A DNA stretch of 33,115 bases from JAQBGV01 sp032128395 (GTDB lineage Bacteria; Planctomycetota; UBA8108; UBA1146): contig JAQBGV010000119.1 in the NCBI GenBank assembly GCA_032128395.1, positions 1-33,115 of the forward strand. Direction: 5' to 3'. Within the stretch, counting starts at the first letter, position 1; each line of letters starts with the position of its first letter. The position numbers and the translations under genes are program-made. Positions 7,710 through 16,600 of the stretch are shown here, in pieces. A model generated the notes under the pieces. The model was not told where the DNA came from and ran no database searches. It worked only from the letters and a program-made list of their open reading frames with translations.

Positions 7710-9098
7710 ATGCCAGAGACGTCGATCCTTCGCACTCCCCGAAGACTCGCGCGCCGCGAACCGCGCGTTCTCCGATTCGTCGTCCTCAGCAGTGTGATCT
7801 TCTTCGCCGTGTTCCTCTTCGCCGGAATCCTCGAAGCTCAGAGCGTCAGTCAGCTCAGCAAGCAGCTCCAGTTCGCGATCAAGAAGGAGGACTACGCCAC
7901 CGTCACGACCGTCCTCGGTCAACTCGGCGCGAGTGGGGATGAGAAGGCCGCGACGGTGATCATCGGCGCTCTCGGGACCCTTCCCCTCGGCGAAGGGATG
8001 GAAGCGGCGATCGAGGCCCTCATCGAACTCGGGCCAGAGAATGTGGCGAGTACCTTCGAGAAGCTCCTCAAGAAGAAACAACTCGATGACACCGTCGGCG
8101 CAGTGATCGTCACGGTCGCCTCGAAGTTCAAGGACGACAAGTCCGAAACGTGGCTCCTCGACTGCCTCGAGCGAGGAAGCAACTTCGTCACGCGAAACGC
8201 GGTCCCCGCCGTGGTCGAGCGAAAGTCGAAGAACGCCATCCCGGTGCTGATCGACCGCCTCGAAAAGGTGGGGTTCTCTCCCTCGACCGAGTCGTACCAG
8301 CTCCGCGATGCACTGGTCGCGCTGACCGCGAACGACTTCGAGGGGATCGAGGATTGGCGACAGTGGTGGGAGGTGAACCAGGCCTCGATCGACCCGAAGA
8401 ACCTCGACAAGGACTCGGGGGGGACGACGGGGGTCGCGCGCAAGCTCCCCGGCGGCTATCGGCTCCCGGAGTTCTTCGGGGTCGAGATCCTCTCGAACCG
8501 GGTGATGTTCGTGGTCGACACCTCTGGCTCTATGCAGCTCTGGGACAAGGACAAGAACGGCGGAGATGGCGGGGATTGGCGCAAGCGGCGCCGCATGGTA
8601 CGCGTCCAGGAGCAGCTGAAGAAGGTGATCTCAGACCTCCCCGACACCGCGTTCTTCAACATCATCGCCTTCAGCGACTCGGTGAAGCGATTCCAGAACC
8701 AGACCGTTCCCGCGAACAAGAGCTGGAAGAAGAAGGGGCTCGCATTCGTCGAAGGGATGCAACCGAACGGGGCGACCTTCACCGACGACGCGCTCGTCGC
8801 GGCGTTCGAGGAGCACGAGCTCGACACCATCGTCCTGCTCAGCGACGGGGCGCCGTCGCGCCAAGGACAGAAATCGCGGGACCTGATGGCGAAGATCCTC
8901 GAACAGGTGCACAAGGCGAACCTGCTCGCGAAGGCGACGCTCCACTCGTTCGGATTCACCGATGAGGGAGAGTTGCCGCCGGGGCAGCAAAAGCCGAAGC
9001 CGGGACCCGACGATGAGAAGCTGACCCCGCAGGACTTCGAGGAGTTCTTGACCAAGCTCGCGGTCGAGAATGGCGGAAAGTTCACGAAGATCGAGTAG
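7710..9098 (+). CDS. Membrane-anchored HEAT-like / von Willebrand A domain protein
   Basis: The protein is 462 residues from the ATG at 7710, with GGAG 7 nt upstream. An uncleaved anchor or signal helix lies at about residues 22-42 after an Arg-rich N-terminus. Residues ~45-215 are alpha-helical repeats resembling HEAT (IGALGTLPLGEGMEAAIEAL, ...RNAVPAVVERKSKNAIPVLI). A VWA domain starts at about 263 with a complete MIDAS: DTSGS (270-274), Thr in NGATFTDDAL (around 356), and D379 in LLSDG. Such domains bind ligands or assemble complexes through Mg2+. The combination is common in planctomycetes and its ligand is unknown. It is transcribed divergently from the subtilase and carries no dockerin-like tail. 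Confidence 0.85.
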   Translation: MPETSILRTPRRLARREPRVLRFVVLSSVIFFAVFLFAGILEAQSVSQLSKQLQFAIKKEDYATVTTVLGQLGASGDEKAATVIIGALGTLPLGEGMEAAIEALIELGPENVASTFEKLLKKKQLDDTVGAVIVTVASKFKDDKSETWLLDCLERGSNFVTRNAVPAVVERKSKNAIPVLIDRLEKVGFSPSTESYQLRDALVALTANDFEGIEDWRQWWEVNQASIDPKNLDKDSGGTTGVARKLPGGYRLPEFFGVEILSNRVMFVVDTSGSMQLWDKDKNGGDGGDWRKRRRMVRVQEQLKKVISDLPDTAFFNIIAFSDSVKRFQNQTVPANKSWKKKGLAFVEGMQPNGATFTDDALVAAFEEHELDTIVLLSDGAPSRQGQKSRDLMAKILEQVHKANLLAKATLHSFGFTDEGELPPGQQKPKPGPDDEKLTPQDFEEFLTKLAVENGGKFTKIE

Positions 9099-9108
9099 GG
9101 ACAGCCTC

Positions 9109-9279
9109 CTAGCCTGGACTGTCGTACGGCCCCGGGCCCTGTCGTTCGATCTGAGCCATCCGCTCGCGGTGGTTGACCATCAGCTTCGTGATGCTGGTCG
9201 CGGTGCCGCCGAGGATCGCGAAGATCGCGACCCAGGCGAACCAAGGAAACGACGCGCACCAGCTCCAAAAATCGTTCAT
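9109..9279 (-). CDS. Small single-span membrane protein
   Basis: The protein is 56 residues from the ATG at 9279 with GGGAG 7 nt upstream; an earlier start at 9309 lacks such a site. It has one hydrophobic segment (FPWFAWVAIFAILGGTATSI) followed by a basic, probably helical cytoplasmic tail (KLMVNHRERMAQIERQ). I recall short planctomycete proteins with the same HRERMA tail. The layout is loosely like PspB but the sequence is not. It lies 108 bp downstream of tex on the same strand and its stop faces the VWA stop 10 bp away. The function is unknown. Confidence 0.6.
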   Translation of the reverse strand: MNDFWSWCASFPWFAWVAIFAILGGTATSITKLMVNHRERMAQIERQGPGPYDSPG

Positions 9280-9387
9280 CGCCCGTCTCCCAGCCGGCCC
9301 ATGGGGCACGCCGGACCGTGGTTGCAGCGTACGGCGGGACGCATCGGAATCAAGTGCGGGCCCTAGGCGTCCCGCTCCACTCGTCGA

Positions 9388-11553
9388 TCAAACCGGCGGA
9401 TCGATCCCCTTCAGCGACAAGCCGATCCGCTGCCTGGGCAGGTCTACTTCGAGCACCCGTACCAACACGCGTTGCCCCACCTTCACCACCTCCGCCGGGT
9501 CGCGAACGAACCGATCGGCGAGCTGACTGACGTGGACCAGTCCATCCTGGTGCACGCCGACATCGACGAACGCACCGAACGCCGCGACATTGGTGACGAT
9601 CCCAGGGAGGGTCTGGCCGACGATGAGGTCCTCGACCGCCTCGACTCCCACTGCGAACGCAAACACCTCGAACTCGGCGCGCGGGTCCCGGCCGGGTCGG
9701 GACAGTTCCGAGATGATGTCTTCGAGAGTGGGGATACCGACTCGGTCGGTGACGTGTCGGGGAAGATCGATCCGGTCGCGAAGATTCGCATCCGCGATCA
9801 GGTCTTCGACTCCGCACGACAGGCTCCCTGCCATCGATTCGACGATTCCGTAGCTCTCGGGGTGCACCGCACTGCGGTCGAGGGGATTCTTCGCGTCGGG
9901 GATCCGCAGGAAGCCGGCGCACTGCTCGAACGCTTTAGGCCCGAGACGCGCGACCTTCTTCAGTTGAGTGCGGGCGGTGAACGGCTTCACGCTGCGGTGA
10001 TGGACGATGTTCCGGGCGATCTGCGGACCGACCCCCGCGACGTACGAGAGGAGTTGCGCGCTCGCGGTGTTCACGTCGATCCCGACGCGATTCACGCAGC
10101 TCATCACGACATCGTCGAGCGCCCGCGCGAGCGCCTTCTGATCGACATCGTGCTGATACTGCCCCACTCCGATCGACTGTGGGTCGAGTTTGACCAGCTC
10201 CGCCAGGGGGTCCATCAATCGCCTTCCGATGGAGATCGCCCCGCGCACGGTGAGATCGAGGTCGGGGAATTCTTCTCGCGCGACCTCGGAGGCGGAATAG
10301 ATCGACGCCCCCGATTCGTTGACGAGCACGATCGGTACTTCACTCGGAAGATCGAGCTCGCGGACGAAGGACTCCGTCTCGCGACTCGCGGTGCCGTTGC
10401 CGATCGCGATCGCCTCCACCTCGTGCTTCTTGCAGAGCGTGACGATCGCCGCCCCAGCGGTAGTGCGTTGCCGATCGCCGGAGTGGGGGAAGACCACGGT
10501 GTGCTCGAGGAGATCGCCCCGGCGATCGAGGCAGACCAGTTTGCAGCCGGAGCGAAATCCGGGGTCGAGCGCGAGGATGTTCTTCGAGCCGAGGGGCGCG
10601 GCGAGAAGGAGCTCGCGGAGGTTTCCCGCGAAGACCGCGATCGACTCGGTATCGGCACGGTCCTTCAGGAGCGCGCGCGCTTCTGTCTCGAGAGAGGGTG
10701 CGAGGAGCCGGGTGTACCCATCGGCGATCGCCAGCCGGACCTGCTCACCGGCCCGACTCTTCTTCTTCAGGTGCGCGCGTTCCAAGATCGAGAGAGCGAG
10801 TTCTTCATCGACTCGAATCGAGAGGGAGAGCGCTCCCGCTCTCTCGCCGCGAAATATGGCGAGGATCCGGTGGGAAGGCGACTTCGGCAGCGGCTCCGAG
10901 AAGTCGAAGTAGTCGCGGAACTTCGCACTCGCCGGGTCGTCCTGCTTGCCGCGGGCGACTCGGGATGCGATGACTCCATCCTTCTCGAGGCGCTCCTTGA
11001 TCGCCTTGCGGCAAGCGGCGTCATCGGCGATTTGCTCGGCGATGATGTCTCGGGCCCCGGCGAGGGCCGAATCGACATCGGGGACCTCTCCGTCCGGATC
11101 GATGAAGCCCTTCGCCTCGACCATCGGATCGAACGATTCCTCCTGGGCGAGGAGTCGCGCCGCCAGTGGTTCGAGGCCGCGCTCTCTGGCGATCGTCGCC
11201 CGAGTGCGCCGCTTCGGGCGATAGGGTCGATAGATGTCTTCGAGAGTGCTGAGGTCCTTCGCGCCGGAGACCAGCCGTGAGAGCTCGGAGGTGAGAAGCT
11301 CGCGCTCCTCGAGCGAGTTCAGGATCGCGGCGCGTCGCTTGCTCAGTACCTCGAGTCTCTCGAGCCCGTCGCGGATCGCGGCGATCTGCACTTCGTCGAG
11401 GGCGCCGGTCGCCTCTTTGCGATAGCGCGCGATGAACGGAACGGTCCCGCCTTCGGCGAGGAGCTTCGCGACCGCCTCTAGTCCCGCGGAGGGAAGACCG
11501 AGCTCGGAGGAGAGAATGGCGACCGGGTCGGGGGCCGAGGTGGTGGCGGTCAT
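9388..11553 (-). CDS. tex: Tex-family RNA-binding transcription accessory protein
   Basis: The protein is 721 residues, slightly below the usual 750-780. The ATG at 11553 has GGAG 8 nt upstream and is preferred over the ATG at 11574. The N-terminal helical region has the typical TVPFIARYRKEATGALDE and the IYRPYRPKRRTRA segment. A YqgF/RNase H-like core follows (ILALDPGFRSGCKLVCLD, AIAIGNGTASRETE), then helix-hairpin-helix repeats (LLSYVAGVGPQIARNIV), and a C-terminal S1 domain (GIVTNVAAFGAFVDVGVHQD...). Tex is a cytoplasmic nucleic-acid-binding protein thought to act with RNA polymerase and mRNA. It sits 52 bp downstream of an NTF2-like gene, with no obvious functional link. Confidence 0.95.
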   Translation of the reverse strand: MTATTSAPDPVAILSSELGLPSAGLEAVAKLLAEGGTVPFIARYRKEATGALDEVQIAAIRDGLERLEVLSKRRAAILNSLEERELLTSELSRLVSGAKDLSTLEDIYRPYRPKRRTRATIARERGLEPLAARLLAQEESFDPMVEAKGFIDPDGEVPDVDSALAGARDIIAEQIADDAACRKAIKERLEKDGVIASRVARGKQDDPASAKFRDYFDFSEPLPKSPSHRILAIFRGERAGALSLSIRVDEELALSILERAHLKKKSRAGEQVRLAIADGYTRLLAPSLETEARALLKDRADTESIAVFAGNLRELLLAAPLGSKNILALDPGFRSGCKLVCLDRRGDLLEHTVVFPHSGDRQRTTAGAAIVTLCKKHEVEAIAIGNGTASRETESFVRELDLPSEVPIVLVNESGASIYSASEVAREEFPDLDLTVRGAISIGRRLMDPLAELVKLDPQSIGVGQYQHDVDQKALARALDDVVMSCVNRVGIDVNTASAQLLSYVAGVGPQIARNIVHHRSVKPFTARTQLKKVARLGPKAFEQCAGFLRIPDAKNPLDRSAVHPESYGIVESMAGSLSCGVEDLIADANLRDRIDLPRHVTDRVGIPTLEDIISELSRPGRDPRAEFEVFAFAVGVEAVEDLIVGQTLPGIVTNVAAFGAFVDVGVHQDGLVHVSQLADRFVRDPAEVVKVGQRVLVRVLEVDLPRQRIGLSLKGIDPPV

Positions 11554-11605
11554 GCGGGTCTCCACAAAGGACATGGACTCGAGCGGGGAACCTGTCTCTG
11601 CCGGT

Positions 11606-12100
11606 CTACCGAAACTGTCTGCCCTCCAGCGTCTCGTGCGTCGTGCGTCTCACCTGCCAGCCGCCATCACCGTTCGTGAGGTCCGCCGAGATCGAGACCC
11701 GCCAGTGAAGGCCCCACTCACCCTTCGCAAGTTTCTCGAACGTAGCCACGAGGTCCACGTGCGCCTTCGATGGGTCTGCTTCATCGACAACGATCGTCAG
11801 TTCTTCCTCCGGTAGAGCAACGCGGTATAGGAATTCATACGTTTTGGGGTTCTTCTCCGAAAATGTCATGCGCGTCAAGAGGAGACGGATGTCCTGCGAT
11901 TCGATGCCCGACGTTTCGTCGCGGAAGTCATCGGTGAGCCCCCGGGTGCAGGGACCGGGGCGGGCGAGGTTGAAGTCCTTCGCCATCTCCTGCAGTCGCC
12001 AACGGATCTTTTTCTCCGGAGAGGCGAATGCCGTGAACGCGACGATGATGCCGAGGGAGAGGACCGCGCATGCGAACAGCGCGAATGTGAGCTTCTTCAT
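11606..12100 (-). CDS. Exported NTF2-like small protein
   Basis: The protein is 164 residues. The ATG at 12100 is preferred because it directly begins a signal peptide or anchor (MKKLTFALFACAVLSLGIIVAF). The mature part starts with a helix (KIRWRLQEMAKDFNLA), then GLTDDFRDETSGIESQDIR, and ends in long strands (GEWGLHWRVSISADLTNGDGGWQVRRTTHETLEG). Helix-then-sheet with a DFRDE segment resembles SnoaL/NTF2-like folds; this is a fold guess without catalytic assignment. It is transcribed away from the TM2 gene and 52 bp ahead of tex. Its role is unknown, probably in the periplasm or membrane-tethered. Confidence 0.7.
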   Translation of the reverse strand: MKKLTFALFACAVLSLGIIVAFTAFASPEKKIRWRLQEMAKDFNLARPGPCTRGLTDDFRDETSGIESQDIRLLLTRMTFSEKNPKTYEFLYRVALPEEELTIVVDEADPSKAHVDLVATFEKLAKGEWGLHWRVSISADLTNGDGGWQVRRTTHETLEGRQFR

Positions 12101-12212
12101 GACGGGTTGGACACCTCCGAGGCCACTCCACCGGCAACGCGACCGCGAGGAAGATACCTCCCGGGTGCACTTCGATCCACCGAACGACTTTTCCTCGAGC
12201 GGAGATGCGGTC

Positions 12213-12707
12213 ATGATTCGGCGTCCACGAACCCATCTCCGCGGTCGTGGATTCCGCGATGAGAAGGGACGATGCGTGCAGACCAAATCGCAGGCCGCGG
12301 CCTTCCTCCTCTCCTATTTCCTCGGCTTTCTCGGGATCGATCGGTTCTACCTGGGACAGCCGCTGCTCGGGCTGTTGAAGCTCTTCACCCTCGGCGGACT
12401 CGGCCTGTGGTGGCTGATCGATGTCATCTTGATCGGGATCGGGGCTGCGAGGGACGGCAACGGTCGGACCCTGCAAGGGGAGTCATCTCCGCAGGGCACG
12501 TCTTCCAAGTCGCAAGCGGTCGCCTTTCTGCTCTCGCACTTCGTCGGAGTGTTCGGAATCGACCGTTTCTACCTCGGGCAGATCGGACTCGGGCTGCTGA
12601 AGCTGATCACGCTCGGGGGAGTAGGGATCTGGGTGTTGATCGATGTGCTCCTCATCGGCTGCGGGATGATGCGCGACAAGGACGGTCGCCTCCTGGCGAG
12701 GGAGTAA
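12213..12707 (+). CDS. Protein with two tandem TM2 domains
   Basis: The protein is 164 residues from the ATG at 12213 (GGAGA 7 nt upstream). A GTG at 12276 beginning VQTKSQAAAFLLSYF is an alternative nearer the usual TM2 N-terminus. Two copies of the TM2 unit follow each other: SYFLGFLGIDRFYLGQPLLG...WWLIDVILIGIG, then SHFVGVFGIDRFYLGQIGLG...VLIDVLLIGCG. Each has the conserved G.D.RFYLG turn between two membrane helices and ends with the GNGR/DKDGR tail. The linker is rich in Ser and Gln. TM2 proteins are membrane proteins of unclear function. Tandem duplication within one gene is less usual than a single copy. Confidence 0.85.
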   Translation: MIRRPRTHLRGRGFRDEKGRCVQTKSQAAAFLLSYFLGFLGIDRFYLGQPLLGLLKLFTLGGLGLWWLIDVILIGIGAARDGNGRTLQGESSPQGTSSKSQAVAFLLSHFVGVFGIDRFYLGQIGLGLLKLITLGGVGIWVLIDVLLIGCGMMRDKDGRLLARE

Positions 12708-12740
12708 CAAACGCACCATGCGACAGATGGGGTGATCGCG

Positions 12741-13520
12741 ATGAGCGGGAAGAGCGGGCGGATTCAACGTTCGGTGATCGGCCTGAGCGGTGCGCTGCTG
12801 GCGCTCACCGTCGCGTTCATTCTTGGCTGCAGCAGCGCTCGAGAGCGGAGTGACTCGGTCTCAGCAGTACTGCGAGTGGGCTCCGACCTGTCCAATCCGC
12901 CGTTTGCATTCGTCGACGAGGCGGGCGACCCGGCGGGCCTCGAAGTGGAGATGATGCGTGCACTCGGTCGAGTTCTTGCACTCGAGCTGAAGTGGCACCG
13001 CCTCGAGTTCGCCGAACTGCTGGATGCCGTGGAAGCCGGACGAATCGACGTCGCGTGCGCCACCCTCGGTGTTTCCCCCGAGCGCGCACAGCGGGTGGAC
13101 TTCAGTTCTCCGTACTATCAAACCTCCCTCGCGGTGGTCGTGCGTACCGGCGATCAGGAGCCGAACTCGATCGACGATCTGGCCCGCGCGCGCGTTGCGG
13201 CATCCGAGGGAACGACGTCCGAGGCGGCAGTGCGGACGCAGTTGCCAAGCGCGATCTGGAGCTTCGGAGAGAAAGACGACGCACCGGTCGCGGGGCGGTT
13301 GCTGGCGGGCGAGATCGATGCCGCGGTCATGGACTTTCCCAGCGCCCAGGCACTGGTAGCAGCCAATCCGAACCTGCGAGTGCTCCCCGAACCTCTCGCC
13401 GAAGAGCGCTACGCCCTCGCGATCCACAAGCGGAATCGTCAACTCCAGGTGCTGATCAACGCAGCTCTGCGAAACTTGGGCGAGAAGGGCGAATTGCCGT
13501 CGAGTGGCGGCGATCGCTGA
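12741..13520 (+). CDS. Family 3 extracellular solute-binding lipoprotein
   Basis: The protein is 259 residues from the ATG at 12741 (GGGGTG upstream). A signal peptide ends in a lipobox-like FILGC with C30 the likely lipidated residue. The fold follows periplasmic amino-acid-binding proteins: VGSDLSNPPFAFVDEAGDPAGLEVEM, then DVACATLGVSPERAQRVDFSSPYYQTSL with the Arg that normally holds the ligand carboxylate, ASEGTTSEAAVRTQLP, and a closing NAALRNLGEKGEL. A small polar or amino-acid-like ligand is likely. No permease or ATPase gene is adjacent, so it either serves a transporter encoded elsewhere or acts as a sensor. It is convergent with lhr, 128 bp apart. Confidence 0.85.
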   Translation: MSGKSGRIQRSVIGLSGALLALTVAFILGCSSARERSDSVSAVLRVGSDLSNPPFAFVDEAGDPAGLEVEMMRALGRVLALELKWHRLEFAELLDAVEAGRIDVACATLGVSPERAQRVDFSSPYYQTSLAVVVRTGDQEPNSIDDLARARVAASEGTTSEAAVRTQLPSAIWSFGEKDDAPVAGRLLAGEIDAAVMDFPSAQALVAANPNLRVLPEPLAEERYALAIHKRNRQLQVLINAALRNLGEKGELPSSGGDR

Positions 13521-13648
13521 GCGATCGACCTGGCCTGGGAGCGCACGGGCCTGTGAGGCAAAGAGGGGCGAGGGGGCGAGCGGATCAGCCCGCTATCCGC
13601 CGCGCTGTGGGTACTTCGCACGGCCGCGGTGGCACGGGATCGAGTGGG

Positions 13649-16600
13649 TCAGTCGGTCCGGCGGGAGGCTGGCTCGGTCAGGGTCCAGCTGGGCGGTGCG
13701 ATCGCCTCCGCCACCTGCATCCAAGGATCGCGCGGCGAGAGCTGGGCCGGCTTCGGTGATTCCGCCCGGGTCCGTCGCAACATCGGAAGCGTCCTCGGGA
13801 GCGCGAACTGCTCCCCCGTCAGAGGGCCGCCGACGAATCTACCGCCTCGGATCTCGCCCCGCAGTTCCATTCTGCGGTAGGCGCGAAGGAGGTCCCGCCA
13901 GGGGATCGGGAGGCGCTCCTTCTCCACCGCCTTCTTGAAGACCACGCCGTAGCGCTGCAAGAGTTGGTGGGCGAAGTGTTCGACCAGCTCCGCGTCGATG
14001 CTCGGGGCGGGTGGCAGGGCCGCGCCTTCTTCGCTCACTCGCTCCGCGCGACGCAGCCCACTCCACCGCCCCACCCCGACCTTGCGGAAGGGTCGCCTCC
14101 CCCGCTTTCGACTCGGGACGATCAGTTTCCTGAGCGCCGCGAAGGCATCGTTCGTGATCAGCCCGTGCGCCACCAGACACGCCAGGCCCTCGTCCAAGTG
14201 GCTCGGCAACAAGTCACACTCGCGCTGCAACTCATCCGCGAAGGTCGCGCCCCTCGTCTCCAGATATTCCTCGATCTGCCTCGCGTGCCACGGGAGCTGT
14301 TCTGCGTTCGCACTCGGCGCCAGCCTCAGCCAGTCGCCGAGGTCCTCCCTAGGCAACAGCGCGATCGGCGTCGATCTCGGTGCGCTGTTCGCACTCCCCC
14401 ACAACCGGCCCCACACCACTTCGCCGGTGAGGGTGAGTTCGTCGAGCCACTGGGGGCGGTAGTCCGAGATGCGCGCGGGGAGGATCTCTCGCTCCCAGAG
14501 CGGCGCCGGAATCTCGAATCCTGCGAGCTGTCGCACCACCTCGAGCACACCACCCGGCCCCTCGAGCCGGCTGTCCGGTGCGAGGTGCTGCCACTCCGCG
14601 AGGAACCTCACATAGTCCGCGGGACTCACCGGTCGGATCTGCTCCCGTAGTGTCTCGAGCGTGTAGCGCTGGATCCTGGCGAGCAGCCTTCGCTCGCACC
14701 ACTGCTCTTCGCCGCCCAAGCGCACTCGCATGGCGATCCCTTCGCCCTCGAGCTGGCGGAGGATGCTCAGTTCTTCCTTCGTCGGGCGGATCGGACCGAG
14801 GGCATCGAGTCGGCCGCGGAGGAGCTCCTTCGGATCGCGGGTCGACTCGGTCGCGAGATAGCGTCCCCCTGGCACGTCGCGCTCGACTCGTCCGCCGAGG
14901 TGCAGTTCCTCGAGCCATGGTCGCCACGACTCGAAGCCTGCGACCTCTTCGCTCCCCCGCCTCGGGCCGCCACGGTCCGCCTCCTCATCGGTGACGAAAC
15001 CGATCCACAGGAGCACCTCGTGCATCTCCTCCGCGTCTTGAGGGTCGGGCCACGCTTCTTCCTTCACTCGTTCGACCGCTCTCGGGTCGAGCGCGCCGAT
15101 GTCGTCGGCGTTCTTCGGATCGAGCGCTCTCCTGGTGAGGACCGCCTGCGTTCTTCGCTCCTCGAGCGGGGCATCGTCGAGGAAAGCGTACGGCGCCGCG
15201 TTCAGGATCGCTCTGGCGAAGGCGCTCGGTTGCGGAACGTCGACCGTCATCGTTTCGATCGTGCCGTCCTCGATCCTCGCGAGAACCTCGGTCGCACCGT
15301 CGACGTCCATCGCCTCTCTCAGGCAATCCTCGATCGTCTGCGCGACCATCGGCTGTTCGATCGCATCCGGCACCTCGAAGTCCCCCGGTGCCAAGGTCTC
15401 GCCACACGCGAGCACCTCGGGGAAGGACTGCGCGAGCAGGTCGTCGGCGCGCATCCTCTGGATCGGCGGTGGGACCCTCTTGCCCCCCTGCATGCGGGGG
15501 AGTTGGAGCGATCGCTGCACGTTCCAGCGCCAGCGGGTCGAGAACATCGGCAGCGGCAGGATCGCCTGCTTCAGCGCCTTCTCGAGTCCGTCGGGACGGA
15601 GGTAGCCGAAAATCTCATCGAGGCCGAAACTATGCTGCAGGCCGAGCGACAGGACGAACGAGTCCTCGTTCGCCGCCGCCTGCAACTCGAAGCCGAAGTT
15701 TCGGCAGAACTTCTTCCGGAGACCGAGTCCCCACGCGCGATTGATCCTGCCGCCGAACACCGCGTGGACGACCATCTGCTGGCCACCCGATTCGTCGAAG
15801 AAGCGTTCGACGATCACCCGCTTCGGGGTGGGGACCGCGCCGAGCACGGCCTTCCCTTCGGTGACGTATTCGACGATCTGTTCCGCCGCCTCCGATGGGA
15901 TACCGCACTCGCATTCGAGCCACTCCTGGTCGTCCCCGTGCTCGCGCACCTCGCCCACTTCGTCGGTCAGTTCGACCGTTCTCGCCGGCGCCTCGCCGAA
16001 CCAGAACGGCAGCGTGGGAGGGACCCCTTTCGCATCGACGACGTGCATGACCCCCGGCTCGACTCGTAGGATCTGCCAACTGGTGCTGCCGAGCTGGAAG
16101 ACGTCGCCCCCCGATGATTCGATCGCGAAGTCCTCGTCGATCGTGCCGATGAAGGTTCCCTCGGGCGCGAGCAGCACCCGGTAGTCGGCGCGATCGGGGA
16201 TCGCACCCCCCGAGGTGATCGCGGTCAGTCTTGCGCGTCGCGTGCCCCGCACCCTGCCGTTCACTCCGTCGCGGTGCAGGAGGGCGTTTCGGCCCTTCGA
16301 GTGCAGCTCGAGGAGTGCATCGAAGCGTGCGCGGTCGAGATCGCGATACGGCCAGGCGTGGCGGACCCGCGCGAACAGCTCGTCCTCGCTCCAACTTCCC
16401 GCCGCACAATCGGCGACGATCTGCTGCGCCAGGATGTCGAGGGGCGCGGTGGGCTGGGGCGTGCGGTCGAGCGTGCCGTTTCGGACCGCACGCAAGATCG
16501 CGGCGGCGTCCACCAGCTCGTCGATCGTCAGGGGAAGGATGCGCCCCTTCGGGATCTCGGCGAGGGTGTGGCCCGCTCTTCCGACTCGCTGCAGGAATGT

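Noticed and set aside
8417..8423. G7 run in the VWA gene as a second frameshift site
   Set aside because: The frame continues correctly through it into an intact MIDAS domain.
9472..11280. 602-codon open frame on the plus strand
   Set aside because: It is antisense to tex, which is unmistakable.
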